Shown here: positions 10,214 through 20,424 of the stretch, piece after piece
Layout: every line of letters starts with the position of its first letter
Numbering within the stretch: position 1 is the stretch's first letter
Program-made: the position numbers and the translations under genes
The notes under the pieces: model-generated
Told to the model about the DNA's origin: nothing
Database searches by the model: none
What the model saw: the letters and a program-made list of their open reading frames with translations, nothing else
Source of the DNA: Periplaneta americana
Lineage: Eukaryota; Arthropoda; Insecta; Blattodea; Blattidae
Assembly (NCBI RefSeq): GCF_040183065.1
Contig: NC_091120.1
Coordinates: forward strand, 169,043,488-169,107,487
Direction of reading: 5' to 3'
DNA length: 64,000 bases

Positions 10214-12276
10214 TTTATTTATATAGGTCTACTGTTAAATTAAGGACATCAGTCGTTGTGTTCGTTTTGTATTGAAATTAATAGTGACATTTATATTAAC
10301 TTTCAAGGTTCATTGCTTAAATGCTACAAATTTATATTTCCGTAGGTGATGATAAGAGGAAACTTTTCGAAAATCTAAAGCTAGGTGCAAAGAAATCTCA
10401 AAGAAACTACCGACAGAAAACCTATCATAATCGTAAACTTTGAAACGATATAACGCATTATAAATACAATGACTTTATTACAATCTTTTTTTTTTAATTA
10501 CAGTGCCGCCACTGATAGACCTTCCCACATGCAAAGAATGTCAACAACTCTACATACACGTCACTCATCCCCAATAGAAGTGGAGTGAGGCTGACGTCGT
10601 ATTTCCCCTACTTACGGTTCTGCAGGCCTGCCATATATCAAAATCATGTTTTTCAAATAGCTAACATCCTCCATTTAAAGATTATTTAAACATAATTAAT
10701 GTCTTTTCGAGTCTATATTTTTTCCGGTGCGGTAACAGGGAGTTTTTATTTTATATTCACAATGAAAATTAAACATAACCGTAACATAAACACAGAAGTT
10801 TGCGCCCAGGCTACCAAATGGGATCATTCACAATGGTTCACATAAACATTACCGTAAGACGTTAACATGAAAGTTTGCAAACTCCAAACTTTCATGCTTA
10901 TGCTTACGTGATTTGCAAACAGAACACAATCGTTGAGCGCTGAAGTATATGCAACGAGTTAGAAAGAGAAGAATTTCTAACTCGTTGAGTATACGACAGA
11001 ATATGAGGAAATGGCGTCGTTGTTATGTTTCCATGGTTACCAAGTATGTTTGCTGTTATGTATATGTTCCCATCGTGAATGATGGTATGACTTCTTGATT
11101 TTACTGTAACGTATCGGTCAACTATAGCACTGTTCGTCCCTTTAAACAAACACCAAGCCTGGGAAGAATGGAGTTAGGTACATATCCACTCACCTCCTGG
11201 GAATGCTGAATCTGCAGGTAAAATTTGAGACTACAGATGATTTACAGGAACCACAATGAAATTGATCACAATAAAATCTACAAAACACTTCAGATTTTCC
11301 ACCTTTTATCAGAATCTAGACTTGCTTGTTTTTCTTCTGTTCTCCATCTCACAGACCACGTAAAGGAATGCGTAGTAATGTACCTTATACTATCTAACCT
11401 AAACCCCCTTTCCTTGTAACCACAACAAAAATAAGATGACCTACATAACAACACACACCGATCCCAAAATACCCCACCTGTTAACATGCAAAGACTATGC
11501 CATCTTAGAAAATACCCATAACAAGATACACAACATGCCAAAACCACTCGCTCACTCTCCTCTTCGGTGAAAGCACTGGGACAACCTTGAAACGGGCACT
11601 TCGTAAACAAGCTCAAGGGATGAAACTGGACCACGCACACCCGCACATTTTATACTGTTGCAGCACGAGGTGCGTTGCTATGACAGCATTCCACACCTGT
11701 CTGACAACACTCCATGCTTGCCGGCACGCTGTTCCATTCAGCGGACGCACCCAAACAGTGCCTGACTGGTCACGACTCGGCGGTCACGGCAGAGAGCGAA
11801 CGCCACCGTGTGAGTCGGTACGCCCAGGGCGGACCAGATACATTACGACTCCTCTCTAGCAGGACCTGAATTCGACTGTTGAAAATCTCATTGATATCGT
11901 CGCATCGCTTATCCTCAACGTCGTCGTATATTAGTACGTAAACTTTTGGAAAAAGTGTCATTTTGTCAGTGGCTGACGGTGGGTTTGAAAGTTGAGAGAC
12001 GCCAAGACGTGACTGTTGAGAGTTTGCATTACATGTATTAAAAATATAAGTTCTGTAACGTACCTCATTAACAAGCGCAAAATGTATAGGTTTTAAAAAA
12101 TTAAAATTAGTTTTTCTAATCTATGTTTTAGGATTTCAAATCTTATGTTTAGGAATTTATATGATTTTACGGGGAAAAGAAATAAAAATAAACAAGAGAC
12201 TGTTAATATAGCCTATTACAATACTCTTATGGCCGGTTTTTCCAAGTATTGTTAGAAAATTTAACGACTGTTAAAC
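10214..12276. other. No recognised gene; contains a perfect hairpin
   Basis: Short frames only. At 10953-10988 CAACGAGTTAGAAA and its exact complement TTTCTAACTCGTTG form a 14-bp stem with an 8-nt loop. The part around 11580-11860 is noticeably GC-richer than its surroundings. Around 11165-11220 a few codons (HIHSPPGNAESAG) hint at an RNase-H-like LINE remnant, but this is too short to call. Confidence 0.35.
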
Positions 12277-12288
12277 TCTAAACAGTTT

Positions 12289-12646
12289 ACGATGAAAGAG
12301 TAATGGAACGGAGAAAAATTCTCTCCGGCGCCGGGATTTGAACCCGGGTTTTCAGCTCTACGTGCTGATGCTTTATCCACTAAGCCACACCGGATACAAC
12401 TCCGACGCCGGTCAGAATCGTCTCAGATTAAGCTCCAACTCTTGGGTTCCCTCTAGTGGCCGCCCTCTGCACTACGTCATAGATGCCTATGAACGCAGGA
12501 CCGAAGTCCACGCATGTGCTGAGGTGCACTCGATATGAGTGACTAGTTGGCCGGGATCCGACGGAATAAGCGCCGTCTTAAATCACGAAGTGATTTACGC
12601 ATATCATATATATTATTTTAATGTACCGAAGTACTCTTTCATCGTA
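12289..12646 (-). mobile_element. Inverted-repeat element carrying a tRNA-like unit (copy 2)
   Basis: ACGATGAAAGAGTA at 12289 and its complement ending at 12646 form terminal repeats. At 12324-12394 the minus strand carries a nearly complete tRNA cloverleaf: acceptor TCCGG/CCGGA, D arm GCTT..AAGC, a 5-bp anticodon stem TCAGC/GCTGA with 7-nt loop ACGTAGA, and T stem CCGGG/CCCGG. Position 33 is C rather than U, so a functional tRNA is unlikely. Past the right end, a further inverted pair (12608-12634 and 12681-12709, GTACCGAAGTAC side) and a possible flanking repeat TCTAAACAGTTT suggest more than one insertion. Confidence 0.55.
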
Positions 12647-12709
12647 TGATGACGCAGAATATCTGCATGGAAATATCATATGTACTTCGGTACATTAAAA
12701 TAATATATC

Positions 12710-13140
12710 TAAACAGTTTGTTAATTAATAAAATTGTATGTTTTCAACACCAGTTTGGTTTAACAGATTGTTCAATGGAATCATATAGCAAGTATTATAA
12801 AATATACACATTAAAAAAAATTATAAATGATATATCAATCTTCATTAAACTATGGTATTCACTTAACTTTAACCTTTGCTTTCTCCAGTTTTAATAAATG
12901 GCGCTTGGCCCACTATGACTCTGAACCCTTCATATGATATTCATCGATACGGTGATGTGACATAGGTCTAGATTAAGAATAATTTAATATGTCAAAATAT
13001 TACGTTTTCACTGTAGAACTTTATCTGTCCTCCTACGAGATGCTACTGGGCACACAGCACTGGTACTGTAAACAAGTCAATCAACCCATGAGGGCGTGGT
13101 TTTCAAGACTCAGACAGGAGTTCGACGAATTCTACTTGTC
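12710..13140. other. No recognised gene
   Basis: AT-rich; contains only an 82-codon frame without similarity I recognise. Confidence 0.3.
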
Positions 13141-13158
13141 TACGTAAAGATTATACAA

Positions 13159-13550
13159 AAAGATTAATTTTTGGTTCTACAGAACATATCTGTTACGGTA
13201 ACAATGATTATTAGAAGAGAAAATTTCGCTTCGGCACCGGGGATCGAACCCGGGTTCTTGGTTCTATGTACGAAGTGCTCTAACCACTGAGCTACGCCGA
13301 AGTTCAATCCACAGCACCGGATCGAATGCTTCTCCTCTAGTGTTTTTCCTTTATGACTTGACTCCAAGTTCGACATATACATTAAGTTGACATTATATAT
13401 TAAGTCAACTGCCATTATACAAGGCGCGCACTCAATTGAGTGACATGGTGGCCGGTATTCCACAGTGATATGCACTGTTGGGCAAAGAATCCACGTAAAG
13501 ATTAATTTTTGGTCGTCCTACAGAATATATCTGTTATAGTAACAATGATT
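13159..13550 (-). mobile_element. tRNA-like-bearing repeat unit (copy 3)
   Basis: Two direct repeats (13159-13210 and 13498-13560), each reading AGATTAATTTTTGG and AACAATGATTATTAGA then a GAGAAAA motif, flank a unit whose minus strand carries a tRNA-like core at 13229-13302. That core has acceptor CTTCGGC/GCCGAAG, D arm GCTC..GAGC and T arm CCGGG-TTCGATC-CCCGG. Its long anticodon arm does not match a normal 7-nt loop. The ~170 bp upstream of the core (13303-13475) are repeated, inverted, at 13806-13970. Confidence 0.6.
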
Positions 13551-13564
13551 ATTAGAGGAGAAAA

Positions 13565-13800
13565 ATTCTCTCAGGCATGTATAACAGATATTATTCTGTA
13601 GGACCAAAAATTAATCTTTGCGTAGATTCTTATTATTGGAGAAAAACCCGTTCGTGTACCGGGAATCGAACCCAGGACCTCTCAGCTATGCGCGCTGAGC
13701 GCTCTTTCAATCTGAGCTATGCCGAGACCTGATTCACGGTACCGACCGAACTCTCCTACTCATACATGAATATATTTACGTAGATTCTTCGCCTAATAGT
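13565..13800 (-). mobile_element. tRNA-like-bearing repeat unit (copy 4)
   Basis: The left flank ATTAATCTTTGCGTAGATTC and TTATTATTGGAGAAAAA match the arm of copy 1. The minus strand at 13652-13728 has a tRNA-like core with anticodon stem CTCAGC/GCTGAG around GCGCATA and B box GGTTCGATTCCCGG. The core closely resembles that of copy 1, so both derive from one ancestral head. The acceptor ends no longer pair well. Confidence 0.55.
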
Positions 13801-13805
13801 ACATA

Positions 13806-14330
13806 TTACTGTGGAATACTGGCCACCAAGTCACTCAACTGAGTGCGCTCTTTGTATAATGGCAGTTGACTTAGTATATGTCAACATATATGTCGAACTT
13901 GGAGTCAGGCCACAAAGGGAAAAACACTAGACGAGAGGGATTCGATCCGGTGTTGTGGATTGAACTTCGGCGTAGCTCAGTGGTTAAAGCACTTGGTTTC
14001 TTTTTAGTTAGTTATTTAACGATGCTTTACCAACTACGAGGTTATTTAGCGTCGATGATACTAATGATAGCGAGATGATATTTGACGAGATGAGACTGAG
14101 GATTCGCCATAGATTACCTGGCATTTACCTTACGGTTGAGGAAAACCTCGGAAAAAACCCAACCAGGTAATCAGCCCAAGCGGGGATCGAACCCGCGCCC
14201 GAGCGCAACTTCAGACCGGCAGGCAAGCCCCTTAACCGACTGAGCCACGCCGGTGGCTAAAGCACTTGGTAGCCTACGTAGAACCAAGGACCCGGCGCCA
14301 GAGCGAATTTTTCCCTTTTAATAATCACAG
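13806..14330 (+). mobile_element. tRNA-like-bearing repeat unit (copy 5), split by a SINE
   Basis: This is the inverted partner of copy 3. It starts in TATTACTGTGGAATACTGGCC, runs through the shared upstream segment and enters a tRNA-like head at about 13969 (TTCGGCGTAGCTCAGTGG). The head is interrupted by the SINE at 13997-14252 and resumes at 14270 with CCTACGTAGAACCAAGG. It ends in GCGAATTTTTCCC and TTTTAATAATCA. Together with copy 3 it makes a large foldback of about 1.1 kb. Confidence 0.55.
13997..14252 (-). mobile_element. tRNA-derived SINE with 17-bp TSD
   Basis: The head lies at the right (CACCGGCGTGGCTCAG on the minus strand), with B box GGTTCGATCCCCGC. The body runs leftward and ends in AGTTAGTTATTTAACGATGC on the plus strand. 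The TSD is GTGGTTAAAGCACTTGG (13980-13996) and GTGGCTAAAGCACTTGG (14253-14269), one mismatch. The target was the D arm of another tRNA-like unit. Confidence 0.9.
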
Positions 14331-14603
14331 TTCTACTTGTGCTCCATTTGGCCATAGCTGCTCTAGACCTTGGTTTTCACTAAGCATTGTGAATCCATAA
14401 CGTTGCTTCTAACATCTAGTCCTATTGCCTGAATGGTTTACATAACGTAGGCCTAGTAGTTAATTTTTTTTAACTTATTTCCGATAAGTAGTAATACTGA
14501 GTTTACCGAGTTCTATAAAGTCACGACGGATTTTGGTGAACTAGAAAGAAATTGTTGTACCAGTTATATTTTATTAATAACCGGGAAGTTAATTAATTAA
14601 TTA

Positions 14604-14738
14604 ATTCTTTATGCTCAAGGGCAGGTTTCTCACTGTAAACCCAGCATTCACTAATATTTTCTTTTTTTGTCTTCCGCTTAGCCTCCACAAGCGAATCATG
14701 TATCTTAATGTTTTCTATCATCTGATATCTTCTGGAAA
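14604..14738 (-). mobile_element. 3' fragment of the 'RRYQMI' LINE family
   Basis: Minus-strand reading gives RRYQMIENIKIHDSLVEAKR and then a decayed C-terminus. It abuts the stop codon of the transposase remnant at 14739. Confidence 0.55.
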
Positions 14739-15700
14739 TTAATACGTTTCGACATGGCCACCCAACATGTCGACACACGTTCCCCAGTGTTCTGTTGTTG
14801 CTCGAAACACTGTTCGTAACATATCTGGTGTAATGCTGTAGACGGCAGTTCGAATTCGATTTCTCAACTCTTGGAGGGTATTCAATTTTGTCCGATACAC
14901 TTGCGATATGATAATGTTCCAAGCGAGAAAGTCAAGGGATGTCAGGTCGGGTGAGCGTGCTGGCAATAGTCTTTGCGAGACCCCTCCCTATCCACCGGCC
15001 AGGAAAGACTCGATTCAGGGAGTCTCAGACACAATGTGCAAAATGGGGAGGTGCCCCATCTTGCTGAAATAACGGTACAAAGGATCCTATCACCTGTAAT
15101 TGCGGCTCCAAAAACTGTTCCAACATATCTGCATAAGTGACACCAGTAATCGTGTGAGTGGACCTGGTTGGCGAGTTGGTATAGCGCTGGCCTTCCATGC
15201 CCGAGGTTGCGGGTTCGATCCCGGGCCAGGTCGATGGCATTTAAGTGTGCTTAAATGCGACAGGCTCATGTCAGTAGATTTACTGGCATGTAAAAGAACT
15301 CCTGTGGGACAAAATTCCGGCACATCCGGCGACGCTGATATAACCTCTGCAGTTGCGAGCGTCGTTAAATAAAACATAACATTTAACATTTTAACCAGTA
15401 ATCGTGTGTTATGCAAACAAAAGAGGGCTATAAATTCGGATCTGCTTGAACCACACACTCATACCGGTATGGTTCTTTGCCATTCGAAAGTTCCATTGGA
15501 CTGATTATGAACAATTGTGTCGGTTCACTAGACCACAGATATTAAATGTGGCCTCATCACTGAACAAAATATGAGACATCAAATTGTCGTGGCTTGCGAC
15601 TTCAAGAAGGTCGCAACACTCAGCTTGCAGTGCCGCAAAATTTGCTTCAAGTTTGTGTAGCACTTGGATGTGGCAAGCATGTTCTTTCAGGCCAGAGTAA
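14739..15700 (-). pseudogene. Tc1/mariner-superfamily (IS630-like) transposase remnant
   Basis: The minus strand reads, in broken frames, NLMSHILFSDEATFN (first catalytic D, about 15580), GLVNRHN, then VTYADMLEQFLEPQLQ, FQQDGAPPHFAHCV (second D, about 15050), PARSPDLTSLDFLAWN and VYRTKLNTLQELRNRIRTAV. It stops at 14739 (GGHVETY). This order matches insect IS630-like elements whose proteins often carry an N-terminal DUF4817 helix-turn-helix; that part is missing here. The position expected for the third acidic residue reads 'SLDFLAW'. A SINE (15157-15393) splits the gene and several frame changes are present, so it is inactive. Confidence 0.75.
15157..15393 (+). mobile_element. tRNA-derived SINE (second family) with 15-bp TSD
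   Basis: The flanking ACCAGTAATCGTGTG repeats (15142-15156, 15394-15408) are perfect. The head at about 15162-15232 has acceptor GACCTGG/CCAGGTC, A box TTGGCGAGTTGGTATAGCGC and B box GGTTCGATCCCGGG. The body ends in GAGCGTCGTTAAATAAAAC. The well-preserved head and perfect TSD point to a fairly young insertion. Confidence 0.92.
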
Positions 15701-15726
15701 ACTACACGGTACTATGTGTACACTGG

Positions 15727-16240
15727 CGTTCAAAGTTATCTGACTAATAATTTTATGATCGTGTAAGCGAACTTTCTAACCACGGGATATAAAAAAAAAA
15801 ATTGACAGACTTTGAAACAGTTCCGCTAGTTCTCAACAGGTGGCACCATTATTGGGGTGGTTAAAAAAATGTCGGGGAAAATGATGATATAGATTTTTAA
15901 GCATTAATTATTCTCATAATTGGCAATATCAGAGGTTTCTAGCTAAATCCAGTGTTGTTTTACAATCAGACAGGGTTGAAATATTTAATTCTATAATACA
16001 GTATATTTATGTACAATAGGCAACACTGAATATTTTCTGCGCCATCTATGCATTGAAGCAATAACTAAAGAAGCCACACCAACAAATTATCGATCACATC
16101 GATTAGTAGGGTCATCTCACTAGTCATTGTCGTCATCAACACAGCATTCCGGTTCATGAAAACGACCATTTCGAGTCCTGAACACAGGCTTATAATTCTG
16201 TGAACTGGGATTTCATCCACGACGTTGACTGGAGTGATGC
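15727..16240. other. No recognised gene
   Basis: No motif, inverted repeat or long frame recognised. Confidence 0.3.
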
Positions 16241-16249
16241 TTATGGTGG

Positions 16250-16440
16250 ACAACCGAGCGAGGTGGCTCATGCGTTAAGCATGGGATTCGCATTCGGGAG
16301 GTCCGTAGTTCAAATCTCCGAATCGACCAACCTGTGGTTTTTCACAGGTAATTAGGCAAATGTCGGGTTGGAAATTTCATTGCCACGGTCCATTTTACCT
16401 TCCTCTTCCCTTTAGAAAAATAATTTAAATTTCGTATCAT
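16250..16440 (+). mobile_element. tRNA-derived SINE (third family), decayed
   Basis: The head CGAGCGAGGTGGCTCATGCG followed by GGTCCGTAGTTCAAATCTCC has degenerate A and B boxes. The body includes ACCTGTGG and TTTCACAGGTAATTAGGC. No clear TSD was found. Confidence 0.55.
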
Positions 16441-16582
16441 ATCCTTAATCTTCATCATCTCATTCCACAAGCATATTCAGGTCATGATGCACGTCTTCGT
16501 CCACTTGCAGGAGAGGCGTCCTCTCCGAAACGTCTCTGGGTTCCAAGCATTCGCAATATCTCTGCCAGAATTCCTTCCTTAA

Positions 16583-16711
16583 AGGCTGGTTCACAATAAA
16601 CCGGGAACGGAAGCGAGAACGAGAACGGAAATAATGCTAAAATAAATGCATTTAAATATATTTATTTTAACAATATTTTATTTCTCGTTTCCGGTTTATT
16701 GTGAACCAGCC
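16583..16711. mobile_element. 129-bp MITE with TTAA target duplication
   Basis: The ends AGGCTGGTTCACAATAAACC and GGTTTATTGTGAACCAGCC are inverted repeats, flanked on both sides by TTAA (16579-16582, 16712-16715). The centre is AT-rich. TTAA duplication is the piggyBac habit, but no transposase is present to confirm it. Confidence 0.75.
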
Positions 16712-16715
16712 TTAA

Positions 16716-17537
16716 GAGTACTTTCGAGGGCGCTTCGACACCTTAGAAGGGCTGTCGGAATGGATCCTTTGCTGCTTGGTCACCTTGGCAGTATGAACTT
16801 AAGGTAGGGGTGTAGGGGACCCGTTGGGTAAGCGGGTGAGAGGTCTCATGCGGCTGGTACACCTCATTCATCCCTAATTCCGGGTGCACAATAGGCCACT
16901 GTCGAACCGACGTGCTGAAGGGTCATTCCTTAACCCGCCCCTAGCCACTCAATACAAGATCGGAGGATAAGAATCTTTCTCTAAGTTCTCCAGTTTCCTC
17001 CACCATTGCATGTCTCACTATATCAACTCTCTCTAGTATCTGTGGTATAATTATGCGAATCACGTGATATACGGTATTGACTACTTTCCACTCATACGTT
17101 TACTTCAGAAACAAACCTATACAATAAGTACCTCAAACAGTTTCTAATTACTGAATCATCCATTCAATATGCATCGCCTGGGACTTTCCAGCTATCATTA
17201 GTATTATTTATTTATTTATTTATTTATTTGTAGGATACATAACAAAAATAAAAGTGATATTATTGTAAAATAGATGTCAGTTACACAATAGACAATGCAG
17301 ATAAAAATTATCATTCATATAACACAGTGGTCAGCATTTCTTGACCACAAGTCAACCCCTTAGCATACAAGCAGGGTGGAGGGGTAAGGCATGATGTCTC
17401 CCCTTAGCCATCACTTGTTCACTGAATGTTTCTCAGTGTTCAAGTAAACATGATAGGATCAGTTATGGACTGGCTTCTTTTTGACATGTGCAGTCTGATA
17501 GTTGATTTCAGGAAAGAACAGGTATGAATATAGCAGA
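16716..17537. other. No recognised gene; short TTTA microsatellite
   Basis: A GC-richer patch (16740-16960) shows no coding or repeat identity I recognise. TTTA repeats occur at about 17203-17231. Confidence 0.3.
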
Positions 17538-17968
17538 TGACAGAATACATTACCGCATTTATTTGGAAAAATACAGGGTAAAAACATTCCTGAATTAATG
17601 GATCAAAATTGTTTAACAGATTTGGTGTTTCAGAACACTTTGACAATGTACCAGTAAATCGCCATTTGCATGGCAATAACGAAAACACTAATATATAAAC
17701 TCTTTCCTATGTCTGATAGAAATTTATCAGAAAAAGTTTGTCATTTTTCTTGTATGCAGTGACAGAATACATTACCGCATTTATTTGGAAAAATACAGGG
17801 TAAAAACATTCCCGAAATGTTTAACAGATTTGGTGTTTCAGAACACTTTGACAATGTACCAGTAAATCGCCATTTGCATGGGAATAACGAAAACACTAAT
17901 ATATAAACTCTTTCCTATGTCTGATAGAAATTTATCAGAAAAAGTTTGTCATTTTTGTTGTGTGCAGT
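17538..17968 (+). repeat. Tandem duplication, 222-bp unit, two copies
   Basis: Copy 1 (17538-17759) and copy 2 (17760-17968) start with TGACAGAATACATTACCGC and end in GTTTGTCATTTTT plus a few bases. They are almost identical except for a ~14-bp deletion in copy 2. Copy 2 holds a small frame MFNRFGVSEHFDNVPVNRHL that copy 1 breaks. I do not recognise it. Confidence 0.85.
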
Positions 17969-18264
17969 TATTCTCTGGTATAGTATCTGAAGTGAAACAA
18001 ATTATTGCAATCTCTTGAATATAAAAGTAGATTTCAATGACAAACGATTTAATGATTTTAAGAACAAGGAGATTGATTTTCAATTGTATGGAATTCCGTT
18101 TAGTATCAATATAATGAAGATGAGGCCATTTCTTCAACCAAAAGTCGCAGATCTATTAAATTACACTTATGCGAAAAGTCACTCTAAAGATTTAGCAGGG
18201 GGATATATTTTCAAAATGCTTACAAAGTCAAAATACCCTATTCTTCAGTCATTTGCCACCAATA

Positions 18265-18600
18265 TCACGGCTATTTTTTTTTTTTTTTGTTTATTTATAC
18301 ACGCTTCAACATTTGTGGTTATATCGCGTGTTTAGGATATGTGAGTATACCAATAGGCCGTTTTTTTACTGTTGAGTTCCTGTTTTTTTAATGTGTTGTA
18401 AATTGCTTGTGTTCATGTAACAGATTATAGATATTGATTAATGTTTATGATATTGGTAATTTAGGCAGTAATGAATCATGGGATGTAAATTTCCAATCCG
18501 CATTTTCCTTTGTAACTGAGAGAATCCATGAGAAGCCCGTCAGATTGGCTGGCCACAGGATTTGCACCTGGGACCTCACGAATGTGAATCTCAAACGCTA
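18265..18600 (-). mobile_element. Degenerate SINE copy
   Basis: The left end (T-run, then TTTATACACGCTTCAACAT, GGTTATATCGCG) matches the left end of the SINE at 20084-20424. At the right, GGATTTGCACCTGGGACCTC is a decayed B-box region of a tRNA-like head on the minus strand. Divergence is high. Confidence 0.45.
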
Positions 18601-18929
18601 CATATATTATATGAGAACATTTTTTTTTTTACGAAACTAAAGTTGGAAAATCAAAAAAGAATTCCACGTTTAACAGAAGAACATCTCGTTGCTCAGTTAA
18701 GGTAGGCACTCACTTGTCCGCATCCAAATTAATAACACTGGACAACATTTCTTTTTTTTTTCTGTTACGGAAACGAAAACACTGGAATTCAATGTATTTT
18801 CTCATGCTGAATATGAATAAAGTAATAAAATTGTCAGATGTGGTTTAGTTTTTTTGTAATTTGAGAAAAAAATTGTATTTTACTAAACATATTCAGCTGG
18901 GCTTACCTCAATTATTATTATTACAGACG

Positions 18930-19862
18930 TCTCCTTTTAGCTTGTCTGCTATACTGGACCTCGGGAGCATCCCTCATCACCGACCAGCAATAATCAGCTA
19001 ACATGAATGTACTACATTTACCCTGGTATCATCTTTCGAATATTAAAATTGTCTGGTGAAAGCACTCTACATGTTCATCAGAAACTGCACCAAAATTTTC
19101 AGGGAAAAAGTCCAAATGAGAGTGGAGAAAGTGTACCTTCAAAGACATATTGAATCCCATTTGATAATAAGCCAGCAACACATTATCCACCATTTCCCTA
19201 TAGTTTGGCGCACGACTGTTCCTAGGAAATTTGAGCTGACCGTTCTGAAAGATTCCCAAGCAGCATGTTCTTTTCTTGTCAGAAGTCTATCGAAATGTGG
19301 ATCTGAAAAGAGTTCTCTGACTTGGGGTCCTATGAAAATTCCTTCCTTAATTTTAGCTGTACTTATCCTTGGAAATTTTGAGTGTAAATATATGAACACT
19401 GATCTATGACGATCCAATGCTTTTACGAAATTTTTAATCGGTCCCTGTTTGATGTGTAACGGAGGGAGCAAAATTTTCTAGATTCAATCAATGGCAGCTG
19501 CTTTATGTTATTCGTTCCTGGTTCCAAAGTTTGTCGAAGAGGCCAGTCTTTTCTTTAGTAGTGCAAAGTTTTAGCCCAGCTATCCCATTCACATAGAAAA
19601 CAGAAATAGTTTGTAAATCCTTGTTGTAAGCCAAGAAGAATTGCAACCATCTTTATGTCACGACATATTTGCCAATTAAATCTGTCATAATTTATGTAAT
19701 TTAAAATATCTCTCATATTTTGATATGTCTCTTTCATATGGACTGCGTAGCCAATTGGAACTGAAGGAAAAGTGTTTTCATTGTGCAATAATACAGCTTT
19801 AAGGCTCAGCGTGGAAGCATCTAAAAATAGCCTCCATTGTTCTGATGCGTGTTGGATATTTA
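18930..19862 (-). pseudogene. Decayed gene of a multicopy transposon-like family, function unknown
   Basis: Minus-strand frames read in order: QWRLFLDASTLSLKAVLLHN (about 19840), FPSVPIGYAVHMKETYQNM, VAILLGLQQGFTNYFCFLCE, LPPLHIKQGPIKNFVKALD, FPRISTAKIKEGIFIGPQV, MSLKVHFLHSHLDFFPENF and DYCWSVMRDAPEVQYS (about 18960). I recognise this block order from highly multicopy, unnamed proteins in insects and other invertebrates. The copy number suggests a mobile element, but the family is not assigned. Several frame changes break this copy. Confidence 0.6.
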
Positions 19863-20083
19863 TGGCTTATCACTATGCAGAATTAAAAATGAGTCTGCTG
19901 GCAAAAGAGACGTATATATGGTTAAGCACAGCACTACAAAATTTTATGAATTTACTTCAAAAGAAAGACGAAAACTGGTCTCCACTCAGCAACATCTTGT
20001 ATCTAACTAAACCAACAATCTTTTACAAGCAAACACAACCCCTCAGGATCATAAATCTGTCTCCACATCTGTGTAAGGGATTT

Positions 20084-20424
20084 TTTTTTCCTCGCTGTTA
20101 TTTATACTCGCTTTAACATCTTTGGTTATATCGAGAGTTAATCTTTGGTTGAAATCCGAAGGCCTATGTACTATTGTTGAGACTGGTTCCATTGTTGTGA
20201 ATTAGATGGCGACTGTATATGTATGACTGATTTGTTATGAATATGATTTCGGTGATGAATGAGGCCGATGATTTTCAGGGATGTTGTGGCCCAAATTTCC
20301 TGGCATTTGCCTTACAGTTGAGGAAAAATCCTGAAAAACCTCAACCAGGAAATTCAACCCAACCGGGAATCGAACCCGGGCCCTCTGCGTAAGAGACCAG
20401 CATGCTGACCCCTACACATGAGGG
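20084..20424 (-). mobile_element. tRNA-derived SINE
   Basis: The head is at the right: minus strand GGGCCCGGGTTCGATTCCCG (B box), preceded by a degenerate A box. The body includes CCTCAACTGTAAGGCAAATG, and the tail ends in an A-run (T-run at 20084 on the plus strand). The flanks share AGGGATTTT, a probable short TSD. Confidence 0.7.

Noticed and set aside
11165-11220. RNase-H-like remnant (HIHSPPGNAESAG)
   Set aside because: Only about 13 residues in a broken frame; too short to support.
11290-11646. 118-codon minus frame
   Set aside because: No recognisable motif and an overlapping plus frame of similar length; likely chance in a GC-richer patch.
12324-12394. Possible tRNA with GTA anticodon
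   Set aside because: The cloverleaf is nearly intact, but position 33 is C instead of the invariant U and the unit lies in an inverted-repeat element related to others with non-functional heads.
16440-16575. Hammerhead-like string (GGAGAGG..CCTCTCCGAAACGTC)
   Set aside because: A stem followed by GAAAC is present, but the CUGANGA core is missing upstream.
18015-18335. 106-codon plus frame (MNIKVDFNDKRFNDFKNKEI...)
   Set aside because: Composition is protein-like, but no family is recognised, it ends in a SINE's T-run, and there are no splice or start signals to support it.
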